Below, piece by piece: positions 24,862 to 32,701 of a stretch of 49,377 nt of DNA. Made by a program: the position numbers and the translations under genes. This DNA comes from Phocaeicola_A sp964514145 (GTDB lineage Bacteria; Bacteroidota; Bacteroidia; Bacteroidales; Bacteroidaceae). The notes beneath the pieces were generated by a model that was not told the DNA's origin, did not search any database, and saw only the letters and a program-made list of their open reading frames with translations. The stretch lies in contig CAZEPM010000003.1 of assembly GCA_964514145.1 (NCBI GenBank), positions 1 to 49,377 of the forward strand, given 5' to 3'. The number at the start of each line of letters is the position of its first letter. Within the stretch, counting starts at the first letter, position 1.

Positions 24862-25428
24862 ATGATAAACGCTCAAGACATTAAAATCGGAACTGCCATC
24901 CGTATGGACGGTAAACTTTATTTTTGCATTGATTTCTTGCATGTCAAACCGGGAAAGGGAAATACGTTCATGCGTACAAAATTGAAAGATGTGGTCGACG
25001 GATATGTACTCGAACGTCGTTTCAATATTGGTGAAAAGTTAGAAGATGTACGTGTAGAGCGTCGTCCGTATCAGTATCTGTATAAAGAAGGCGATGATTA
25101 TATTTTCATGAATCAGGAAACTTACGAGCAAGTGCCCATAGCCCGCGACTTGATTGAAGGTGTCGACTTTCTGAAAGAGGAAATGATAATCGATGTGGTT
25201 TCCGACGCTTCAACCGATACCATCCTGTTTGCCGAATTGCCGGTTAAGGTTCGGTTGAAAGTGACTTACACGGAGCCGGGACTGAAAGGCGACACGGCTA
25301 CGAACACCACCAAGCCCGCCACGCTGGAAACCGGCGCTACGGTGCGTGTGCCTTTGTTTATCGCCCAAGACGAGATTATCGAGGTTGATACGCGCGACGG
25401 TTCTTATGTCGGCCGTGTAAAAGCTTAA
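24862..25428 (+). CDS. efp: translation elongation factor P
   Basis: EF-P rescues ribosomes stalled on polyproline. The 188-residue protein has the three-domain layout, with the modifiable lysine at K32 in the loop HVKPGKGNTF, and the C-terminal segment ETGATVRVPLFIAQDEIIEVDTRDGSYVGR that matches the family signature. I chose the ATG at 24862 because the promoter lies upstream of it and the conserved start is MINAQDIKIG. Whether K32 is modified is not visible; no epmA or earP was seen in the window. Confidence 0.96.
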   Translation: MINAQDIKIGTAIRMDGKLYFCIDFLHVKPGKGNTFMRTKLKDVVDGYVLERRFNIGEKLEDVRVERRPYQYLYKEGDDYIFMNQETYEQVPIARDLIEGVDFLKEEMIIDVVSDASTDTILFAELPVKVRLKVTYTEPGLKGDTATNTTKPATLETGATVRVPLFIAQDEIIEVDTRDGSYVGRVKA

Positions 25429-25497
25429 TGTAATCCGAACGCATAACTATCTCATATTTTTATTCGTAATTTTATAATCATAAGTTGATTTTTACTG

Positions 25498-25533
25498 TGT
25501 CCGAGAATGATTTCTTCTCGGACATGGTTTTTT
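25498..25533 (+). terminator. intrinsic terminator of efp
   Basis: A 10-base perfect stem (TGTCCGAGAA 25498-25507, TTCTCGGACA 25515-25524) with a 7-base loop and a following T run. Confidence 0.88.
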
Positions 25534-25616
25534 ATTCCGCAATGTGCGAACAGATAGATAAATCTTTGTACATTTGTTTGTGATAAATCGAGATTAACAA
25601 ACCGGTAATTTTCATT

Positions 25617-27302
25617 ATGGATGCAACACTCGTTCTTGTAATTCTGATTGTCGTCATCTTAGCCATGCTGGGAGTTGCTTATGTGAGGAAAAAATCCGGC
25701 AAACGGAAAATGGCGAATGCAGCCGATGACGTGACGGTTTCGGTTAAAAGTGAGCATGAAATCAGATATTTGTTCGATTTGATAGGTCTGCAAGTGATTG
25801 AACGTGGGTTGAACAATTCTTATATTGTCGGGTTTCAGGGAGGGAATTTCTTGTTCCGCTACCGGTCGGAGACAGATGAGGCCGACTTGTATTATCCACG
25901 ATTCGAAACCGTCCCCTACGGACAATTCATGCTCGCTTCGTTCGTAGCCAATCGCATGAACGTGCGCTACAGCGGATGGACGTGCTATCTGACGTTCGAT
26001 GCCGACAGTCCGAACGAAAAGCCGGCTACGGTAGCCTTGTCGTATCGGGCATCGCTGATGGGCGACCCGCGTCTGGTTGCGAAACAACTGGGCAACGTGA
26101 TGCGCAAGGCCTTCCACATTGCCCGAGACTTTTCTGAAGAACTGGCGAAGGAGGAGAAAGAACACGACGATTTTGCCCAGACCTTCCTGAACAACGATTT
26201 CAACAACCGCATCGCGCTCGTGCGAAACCAGTTGGAAATCGGGCATGGCGAGCTGAAAGAAGAGCCGCAACTCGACGAACATACGTTGTGCATAGCCGTG
26301 TTGCTAAGCCTCTATGAAGATGTCGATTGGGGCGAAGTGAAGCAAATGCGGGTGTTGGTCGGCAATCGCTGCGAGCTGCTGACCAAGGCGGATGAGATAA
26401 AAGCGTTCGACATTCAGGCCTACATCAAACAACATCATCAGGAAGTCGATTTGTCCGAGCTGATTTTGTGTCTGAATTTCGAACACGGCGGTCTGCTGAT
26501 CGACCTGACGCGGGCTAACGGTTGCACGGAGAAAGTACTCTACTACCGCATGACCCTCGACCGTGTCGGTGACGTGTTCGACCAAGACACGCTGAATCCG
26601 GATGCCTATACCAAGCGCTCCTTGGTTGAAATTTCGCTGACTTCCGACCGCGAAGACTACTGGGAAGCGAAATACATGATCGACGATGCGTTCGACAAGC
26701 AGGAGGGAAACAAATACAGCGAATTGTCCGACCAGCAGAAGGCTGTACTGGCTTATGCTGATGCCAGCATACAGAAAGATCTGTATTGGGGACAGAAGTT
26801 CTACAACGCGCGCTGCTATTATCAAGCGTTGTATTATTTCCGGCGCATCTATGCGTATCACAGCCGACAATGGTCGCAGCTATCGGCCGTGCAGAAAGAC
26901 AACTATTACCAGATTAGTTTCTACTTGGGATTTGTGTATATGGAACTGGGGCTGAAAGAAAAGGCCTACTATTTCCTGAACAATGCCCGAAAGTCCGACA
27001 GCATTGTCTGTGCGGAGGAATTTGTGAACTGCCTGTGTAATCTGAACGACCCGTTTGCAATCGACCATATTCAGAAATATCTGACGTATGTTTCCGAAAT
27101 GCTGGAAGACGATGCCGACGAGAACCTGATTTTGTTCTTCCGTTTTCTGAATCGCCGCTTGGCCTACATACTGATCAACCTGCACCGTTTCGATGAGGCT
27201 GAACAGTTGCTGAATCGTATGATTGAAGAGGGCGAGGACGTGGATTTTGCCCGCAGTGAGCTAGACTACCTGAACGAGATAAGAGACGAATACAGGGACT
27301 AA
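25617..27302 (+). CDS. membrane-anchored TPR-like protein of unknown function
   Basis: A 561-residue protein with one N-terminal membrane helix (about 4-22) followed by basic residues (RKKSGKRK), so the bulk is probably cytoplasmic. Residues of about 45-180 resemble a YbjN-like fold (VIERGLNNSYIVGFQGGNFLFRY). The rest is mixed, then helical with TPR-like units (residues 420-460 YQISFYLGFVYMELGLKEKAYY, and 515-545 LAYILINLHRFDEAEQLLNRM). It is monocistronic. The nearest upstream -7-like sequence, AATCTTTG at 25561-25568, has one mismatch. I can give no function. Confidence 0.7.
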   Translation: MDATLVLVILIVVILAMLGVAYVRKKSGKRKMANAADDVTVSVKSEHEIRYLFDLIGLQVIERGLNNSYIVGFQGGNFLFRYRSETDEADLYYPRFETVPYGQFMLASFVANRMNVRYSGWTCYLTFDADSPNEKPATVALSYRASLMGDPRLVAKQLGNVMRKAFHIARDFSEELAKEEKEHDDFAQTFLNNDFNNRIALVRNQLEIGHGELKEEPQLDEHTLCIAVLLSLYEDVDWGEVKQMRVLVGNRCELLTKADEIKAFDIQAYIKQHHQEVDLSELILCLNFEHGGLLIDLTRANGCTEKVLYYRMTLDRVGDVFDQDTLNPDAYTKRSLVEISLTSDREDYWEAKYMIDDAFDKQEGNKYSELSDQQKAVLAYADASIQKDLYWGQKFYNARCYYQALYYFRRIYAYHSRQWSQLSAVQKDNYYQISFYLGFVYMELGLKEKAYYFLNNARKSDSIVCAEEFVNCLCNLNDPFAIDHIQKYLTYVSEMLEDDADENLILFFRFLNRRLAYILINLHRFDEAEQLLNRMIEEGEDVDFARSELDYLNEIRDEYRD

Positions 27303-27382
27303 AAAAGCGTGTCTGTGCCCCGCGAGGCGCCAACTGCCGATTTTATGTATTTATGGTAATCGTGTCGCGGTGTCCGGAAAAG

Positions 27383-28831
27383 TCAGCGAAGGTTGTCGAG
27401 CTGTTCACGTTCTAGAATAAACAGGTAGTTTTCCAGATTTGTGTATCCGTTGGAGGCCAGCTGCATGGCGTCTGCCGGATTGTGCTTGTCGAGTCCGTAT
27501 TGATCTTCGAACGTGTCGGGCATGCCATCGTTGTCGCTGTCTGTTGGCTTTTCGCCCGTACGCAGCCGGCCGGGGCCTTTGGTAGGCGTTTGCGTCAGTT
27601 CCGACTCAATGATTTGACCTTTCTCTCCGAGCGAGGTCAGTTCGTCTATCAGATAGGTGTCGACTTCGTCGCGGTGAGGCAGACAGGCTCCGCCGTAGGT
27701 CACTATCCAGTTGTAGGCGTCTTCGGCCGTCATCAGTTGCGCAATCTCCGGATGTCGGGCGTCGGGGCTGTCGAGCAACACCGGCTGACTTGTGCTGCCG
27801 TCGCTCTCCTTCTTTTTCAGCTCGCTGCCCTTTATGAGTCTTCCGTTGAGCTTGCCGTCGCGGTTGTCGTCGTAGTAGTTCCCGTCGAAATAGGTGTACA
27901 CGTTTTCGTTGTATCCGATGACCGGCAGGGTCGGTGTGTAGTGTTTGCCGTCGTGGTTGAGGCAGGCACCCACAATGAAATAGTTGTTTTGGAGCGTGGT
28001 TTGCGAGATTTGTCCGGAGTTTCCGCCCATGTTGTATGCAGCTCCTGAGCCCCAGTTGTAGACCACGTTGTTGACGAATTGGTTTAGCCCCTTCACTTTC
28101 GGGTTCCGCGTTTTGTTGTCAATATAGAGGTTGCGGTAGAGCGTTACCCCTTTGTCGGCTCCGGTCTGTATCAGTCCGCCGCACGAGTGTGGATGCAATC
28201 CTTGTCCCATGATGGAGTTTTGGATGGTGATGTCTCGCGGGGCGTCGTCCTCGTGCCCTTTTCGTGCATGGTTGATGGAGAAATTCTCATCGCGTCCCCA
28301 AGTGACGGAAAGGTGGTCGAACATCATGTTTTTCCCGTAGGCTACTCCGGCGGCATCTTTGCCCGATTTGCCATTGATACCCATGCGGAAACGCATGTAG
28401 CGGCAGATGATATTGTCTGCACCGGAAAAGGAAACCGCGTTGCCATACACGGTGACTCCGTCGCCAGGAGCGGTGTTGCCTGCAATCGTGAGGTCGGACG
28501 AAAAGGCCAGGGGCGATTCCAGCCGGATGACACCGGCCACATCGAACACCACGATGCGGTTGGGTTGGCTGACGGCTTCGCGCAGCGAACCCGGGCCGCT
28601 GTCGTTGAGATTCGTTACGTGAACCACGCTGCCGTTGCGTCCGCCTGTGGCAAAACGTCCGTATCCTTCGGCTGTTGGAAATGCTTTGACCTCTCCGTAG
28701 TCGGGGAATGTCTGCGCAGGCGATGTGTCTGAATCGGGTGTGGAGGCTGCCGGTTGAGTGGTAATACCGAATAATAGTGGTGTGGCTAACATTCCGGCTA
28801 CGATGCATGCAAAAAACCATTGAGTTTTCAT
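27383..28831 (-). CDS. secreted pectate lyase, polysaccharide lyase family 1 type
   Basis: A 482-residue protein with a signal peptide (about 1-30), then a right-handed beta-helix starting FPTAEGYGRFATGGRNGSV. Motifs typical of PL1 pectate lyases follow: FDVAGVIRLESPL, the Ca-binding strand DHLSVTWGRDENFSIN, and TRNPKVKGLNQFVNNVVYNWG with the conserved Arg. The tail has a DSDNDGMPDTFEDQYGL calcium-binding loop, common in Bacteroides PL1 enzymes. It should cleave polygalacturonan by beta-elimination. It stands opposite an AraC-type regulator beside a SusCD operon, so a role in pectin use is likely but unproven. There is no lipobox, so periplasmic or secreted. Confidence 0.87.
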   Translation of the reverse strand: MKTQWFFACIVAGMLATPLLFGITTQPAASTPDSDTSPAQTFPDYGEVKAFPTAEGYGRFATGGRNGSVVHVTNLNDSGPGSLREAVSQPNRIVVFDVAGVIRLESPLAFSSDLTIAGNTAPGDGVTVYGNAVSFSGADNIICRYMRFRMGINGKSGKDAAGVAYGKNMMFDHLSVTWGRDENFSINHARKGHEDDAPRDITIQNSIMGQGLHPHSCGGLIQTGADKGVTLYRNLYIDNKTRNPKVKGLNQFVNNVVYNWGSGAAYNMGGNSGQISQTTLQNNYFIVGACLNHDGKHYTPTLPVIGYNENVYTYFDGNYYDDNRDGKLNGRLIKGSELKKKESDGSTSQPVLLDSPDARHPEIAQLMTAEDAYNWIVTYGGACLPHRDEVDTYLIDELTSLGEKGQIIESELTQTPTKGPGRLRTGEKPTDSDNDGMPDTFEDQYGLDKHNPADAMQLASNGYTNLENYLFILEREQLDNLR

Positions 28832-29087
28832 GTTTGTGAGATTCTGTTGTGTTTGACGGGATTAAAGGTACGCCATTCCATTGAAAACGACAAGTGTTAT
28901 GCTGGGTGTATTCCTTTGTTTCTGTTCATAGGTGGATGAATTTATATCAAATTCCTATGTTTTTTTAATTTTATATGGCAAATTCGGCTGTTAAAAGAGT
29001 TAAAAAAGGATAAATATATGGGGGGGCAAAAAACTAAAATTATCTTTAAACAGATTTAAATTGTGTGGTTATTTTTATCGATTAGCT
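28832..29087. other. divergent regulatory region between pectate lyase and AraC gene
   Basis: About 250 AT-rich bases. A minus-strand TACCTTTA (28863-28870) and a plus-strand TATCTTTA (29041-29048) each match TAnnTTTG in 7 of 8 positions and could serve the two genes. A run of seven G lies at 29020-29026. No gene is seen. Confidence 0.4.
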
Positions 29088-30107
29088 ATGACTCTCAAGA
29101 AAAAGAAATCGTATGCAGGAAAAAAAGAGGAGAAAGTGAACGTGTCCCATGTAAAGACCGAATATCTAACAGCCAATGATGTAGATAAAACGTATGGTCT
29201 ATGGGTGACGACTGTAGGTTGTCAGGACGTGCAGATGAGGGACTCTTATCCGTTGGAGGGTCATCCGTCATCGTATCTGTTTAAGATAGAAGACGGACGG
29301 GTGCTCGATGAATATCAATTGGTTTATATCGTGCGCGGTAAAGGCAAATTGTTTCTCTCTCCTCCGTCTGATTTACAAGAAGCGCTTGTAGATGCAGACA
29401 ACAATAAGTTGGAAGGTTCTGAAAATCAGAAAATTGATAATGTGAGGGGGGGGGTAAATGTCCGTAGGGGTACCCTTCTGTGGCTGGTACCCGGCCAGTG
29501 GCATTCGTATCGTCCGAATAAAAATACGGGATGGAAGGAATATTACATCGGATTTCAGGGCGATTTTGTCCAAAGGTTGATTGGCCAACAATATTTTAAA
29601 GCCAATATTGAATTGATTGATTTAGGCATGAATGAAGAGTTGATTTCGCTCTACATACGTGCGTTGGAATTGGCGCAACGTTATCATTCGTCGATACAGC
29701 CATATCTTTCGGGTATTGTTTTTCACATGCTCGGACTGATTGTCACGGCCATTCATAAGGAACAGGAACCAAACTCCATGACACAAAAGATTCAGCATGC
29801 CAGAATCTATATGAACGAACATATCGGCGAGAAAATCGATTGGCAATCGCTCGCCCAAATGTTAGGCATGAGTTATTCGTTGTTCCGAAAAGAATTCAAG
29901 AGGCAAACCGGCGTGCCGCCAACGCGCTACTTCATGCAAAAGAAAATCCAGCGAGCCAAGAGTCTGTTGCTGGATTCGCACGTCACCGTCAAGGAACTTC
30001 AATTCCAACTGGGTTTCAATACGGCCGAGAATTTCTACTCCACGTTTAAGAAATTTGCTGACGGACTTACGCCGTCCGAATACCGGAAAAAGATGCTTGA
30101 AAATTGA
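29088..30107 (+). CDS. AraC family transcriptional regulator with cupin-like sensor domain
   Basis: A 339-residue regulator. The N-terminal part (about 30-170) is an AraC-type ligand-binding domain (YQLVYIVRGKGKLFL, LLWLVPGQWHSYRP). The C-terminal 100 residues are two helix-turn-helix units (IDWQSLAQMLGMSYSLFRKEFKRQTG; VTVKELQFQLGFNTAENFYSTFKKFADGLTPSEYRK). An ATG at 29061 would add nine residues but sits very close to the likely start of transcription. Between the two sensor strands is an Asp/Asn-rich insert of about 25 residues that contains nine consecutive G (29446-29454), a possible slippage site. It probably controls the pectate lyase and/or the operon downstream (inference from position). 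Confidence 0.88.
   Translation: MTLKKKKSYAGKKEEKVNVSHVKTEYLTANDVDKTYGLWVTTVGCQDVQMRDSYPLEGHPSSYLFKIEDGRVLDEYQLVYIVRGKGKLFLSPPSDLQEALVDADNNKLEGSENQKIDNVRGGVNVRRGTLLWLVPGQWHSYRPNKNTGWKEYYIGFQGDFVQRLIGQQYFKANIELIDLGMNEELISLYIRALELAQRYHSSIQPYLSGIVFHMLGLIVTAIHKEQEPNSMTQKIQHARIYMNEHIGEKIDWQSLAQMLGMSYSLFRKEFKRQTGVPPTRYFMQKKIQRAKSLLLDSHVTVKELQFQLGFNTAENFYSTFKKFADGLTPSEYRKKMLEN
29446..29454 (+). repeat. homopolymer G9 tract inside the regulator gene
   Basis: Nine G in a row, read as parts of Arg-Gly-Gly-Val codons. Loss or gain of one base would shift the frame before the DNA-binding domain. Confidence 0.95.
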
Positions 30108-30405
30108 GGAAACTCAGACGGATGGAGACGGCGTGTGCAGTTGAGCCGGCGGATTGCCGAGTCTCCGAGTCCTGTGGGGGCCCTGTGGGGCATAATCAAA
30201 CGGGAAAAGAGCAAAAGAGGCGAAGTGTATAAAATAATGAAATCTTTGCAAATAAAATAATGTTATATTTTTGACTGTTTGTGTCAAATTCTTCATTTTG
30301 TTTTTTTAGAAATAAGGTAATTTTACATGTTCGCTAAAGAATGCGAAAGTATATATTAGATGAATGACAAATTTATTAACTACTAACTACTCAAATTTAT
30401 TGTTT
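30108..30405 (+). other. leader and promoter region of the FAS1/SusCD operon
   Basis: No gene. It holds a short direct repeat (CCTGTGGGG at 30171 and again at 30182), the probable operon promoter (30246-30274), and then about 125 bases of leader with a small inverted repeat TTCGC/GCGAA (30330-30334 and 30343-30347). Confidence 0.5.
30246..30274 (+). promoter_or_regulatory. probable promoter of the FAS1/SusCD operon
   Basis: TTTG (30246-30249), 17 bases, then TATTTTTG (30267-30274). The -7 match is exact and the spacing slightly short. Confidence 0.55.
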
Positions 30406-32691
30406 ATGAAGAAAATAACATTTGTAAAGCGAATGTTTTGGGTGTTGCTGATGCCACTCTTCTTCTATTCTTGTGAGGACAAGATGGATGAGCATTACGA
30501 AATCCGGCTTTCGGAGGGTAGTGCTTGGGAAGTGTTGGAAAAAGATGGTAATTATTCCATCTTCTTGCAAGCTATAGAGAAGATCGGTTATCGGCAAATG
30601 GTTGCAGGTAAGTCATTGTTGACAGTGATGGCGCCTGATGATGAGGCATTTAATACTTATTTGGCGGAACAAGGGTATTCGTCTATTGATGCTATGGACA
30701 CTGATGAACTTTCAAAACTGGTAGGCTTTCATTTGATAGACTATTCTTTCACTAAAAGTAAGATGGAGAACTATCGTCCATCGGGGGATTTGGAAGATTC
30801 TGAAAGTGCGGTAATCCGTATGGGGCAGTATTACAAGTTTCCGACAAACAGTTCGGATGCTCCGACGGTGGAATACGACGCAACGAACAATAAGTATGTA
30901 ACCGTTTGGCATTCAGATCGTTTTATTCCGGTTTTCTCGCATTATTTTTTCAGTACGCGCGAAATCGATGCGAAAACGAACTATGAGTATTTCTATCCGA
31001 ACTCAACGTGGACGGGTTCTGATGGCTTTAATGTGTCGAACGCAAGTGTGGTGGAATACGAGATTCCGGCTGATAATGGCTATATATATAAGATTGACCG
31101 TGTGCTTGAACCGTTGGAGACTATTCATACAGAGTTGAAGAATGATCCCGATTATTCTATCTTTTTAAATATGTATGATTATTTTGCAACTTATGTTTAC
31201 GATGCAACTTATTCCACGAACTACGGCGAATCTGCAGGTGTAGACTCCTTGTACACGCTTCAACACACAAACTTGCCTAATATTGCTCAAGAGTGGCCGG
31301 TTTCCAGCTATCTGGATCTGGCGTCTCTGATGAGTGTGGGATATAGTGTCTTTGCTCCGTCAAACACTGCACTCAACAATTACTTCCAAAGTTATTGGGC
31401 TGGTAAGGGTTATGATTCGATAGATGATCTGGATCCTGTGATTTATCAGTATCTGATAACTTCGTGCGTGTACAGCGGCAGTGCTGTTTTTCCTGAAGAC
31501 GTCGTTAATGGAGATTTGATAACAAACGGTGTTGGACTTTCGTTTGACCCGTATACCGATGTGACAAACCGCAAGATGTGTGTCAATGGCGTATTCTATG
31601 GTTTGGATTTGCTGACAGAACCTCAATTGTTTACGAGTGTGGTCGGTGCGTTGTTTCAATACAGCGATTTCCGCGCTGCCTTGTATGCGTTTGACGGTTC
31701 GGGATTGATTTCGTCTATGTCTTCGACGAGCGTGCAATATATATTGTTGGTTCCTACAAATGACCAGTTAGCGGCAAACGAAATAGAAGTGGATCACTAT
31801 GGCACAGGGGATCTGACGTTGCAGACGCCTGATTCAGAAGGCTTTTGGGGTGCTGCGAGCACTACGACCATGCAGAATATAGCCAATTTGCACACGATTA
31901 CGGGTGTAGAAGCATTGGCTGCAAGTGGTGGTCAGGTACTGCCTACGCAGGTAGCTTATAATTATATGTACGTATATGACAGTGAAATCACTTCCAGCGC
32001 TCGCTTTGCTAACTCTATTGTCAGTCTGGGAACAAGTAGCAGTTCTGATCCTTTCTCTACTTTCTCTGAAGTTGACGGTGACTGGTATAACGGCCGGGTT
32101 TATACGTATGGCGACAGTCGTTCGTATGAGATTGCTTCCGAGGAGTTGAATAACGATTTGGAATGGTATCTTGCTAATGGACTAAATAGTGTAAATTATC
32201 CATATTATGCGTTTTCTTGGTTATTGAGTTATGCCGGTATTTCTGATCAGTCAGACTATTCTTTGACAAATTTGACAGTAAATAGTGAGCATGTCGCTCG
32301 TTTTGTTGTGTTTGTTCCGACCAACGACGCTATTACAACGGCATTGGAAAATGGAGATATTCCGGGTGTATCAGGAACAGACATAAGAAATTTAACTGTT
32401 ACGGATCAGGACGCTTTGGCTGATTATTTGAACGACTATTTTATTCTGTCCAGCCTGAATACAATTAGCGTGTATCCATACCCGGGTTCAAACTTTAGCT
32501 CAGGAGCATATGGGACTTATGGTGACGTTGGCTCGTTGATTTACAATGATAACGGTACTGAAATGACGGTAGCTTTGAATAATGGAACAAATACGTGTAC
32601 GGTTGTTCCTGTATCGAGTTATGCCGATTATTGTTTCCCATTGGCTCTTGACGATGGATGTGCGCAATTTATTGACTCTGTTTTGAAATAA
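30406..32691 (+). CDS. fasciclin (FAS1) repeat surface lipoprotein, four repeats
   Basis: A 761-residue lipoprotein (signal ending YSC, lipidated C23, followed by acidic EDK). It contains about four FAS1-like units: residues 45-235 (NYSIFLQAIEKIGY, then VMAPDDEAFNTYL), 243-405 (DYSIFLNMYDYFA, SVFAPSNTALNNYF), 411-600 (LLVPTNDQLAAN) and 611-760 (FVVFVPTNDAITTAL). FAS1 domains act in adhesion or ligand binding. Lying first in a SusCD operon, the protein most likely sits on the cell surface and binds glycan or another ligand for the transporter, like SusE/F proteins; that is inference. I start at 30406; an ATG at 30364 would spoil the signal peptide. Confidence 0.85.
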   Translation: MKKITFVKRMFWVLLMPLFFYSCEDKMDEHYEIRLSEGSAWEVLEKDGNYSIFLQAIEKIGYRQMVAGKSLLTVMAPDDEAFNTYLAEQGYSSIDAMDTDELSKLVGFHLIDYSFTKSKMENYRPSGDLEDSESAVIRMGQYYKFPTNSSDAPTVEYDATNNKYVTVWHSDRFIPVFSHYFFSTREIDAKTNYEYFYPNSTWTGSDGFNVSNASVVEYEIPADNGYIYKIDRVLEPLETIHTELKNDPDYSIFLNMYDYFATYVYDATYSTNYGESAGVDSLYTLQHTNLPNIAQEWPVSSYLDLASLMSVGYSVFAPSNTALNNYFQSYWAGKGYDSIDDLDPVIYQYLITSCVYSGSAVFPEDVVNGDLITNGVGLSFDPYTDVTNRKMCVNGVFYGLDLLTEPQLFTSVVGALFQYSDFRAALYAFDGSGLISSMSSTSVQYILLVPTNDQLAANEIEVDHYGTGDLTLQTPDSEGFWGAASTTTMQNIANLHTITGVEALAASGGQVLPTQVAYNYMYVYDSEITSSARFANSIVSLGTSSSSDPFSTFSEVDGDWYNGRVYTYGDSRSYEIASEELNNDLEWYLANGLNSVNYPYYAFSWLLSYAGISDQSDYSLTNLTVNSEHVARFVVFVPTNDAITTALENGDIPGVSGTDIRNLTVTDQDALADYLNDYFILSSLNTISVYPYPGSNFSSGAYGTYGDVGSLIYNDNGTEMTVALNNGTNTCTVVPVSSYADYCFPLALDDGCAQFIDSVLK

Positions 32692-32701
32692 TGAGAAGAT
32701 T

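Noticed and set aside
30171..30190. Short direct repeat CCTGTGGGG as part of a CRISPR or iteron array
   Set aside because: Only two adjoining copies occur, with no spacers and no associated genes.
30114..30296. 60-codon frame antisense to the operon leader
   Set aside because: It crosses the likely promoter, has no start context and no recognisable sequence pattern.
28832..30405. Invertible promoter regions around the regulator and operon
   Set aside because: I looked for long inverted repeats flanking the promoters and found only a 5-base pair (30330-30347), far too short, and no adjacent invertase.
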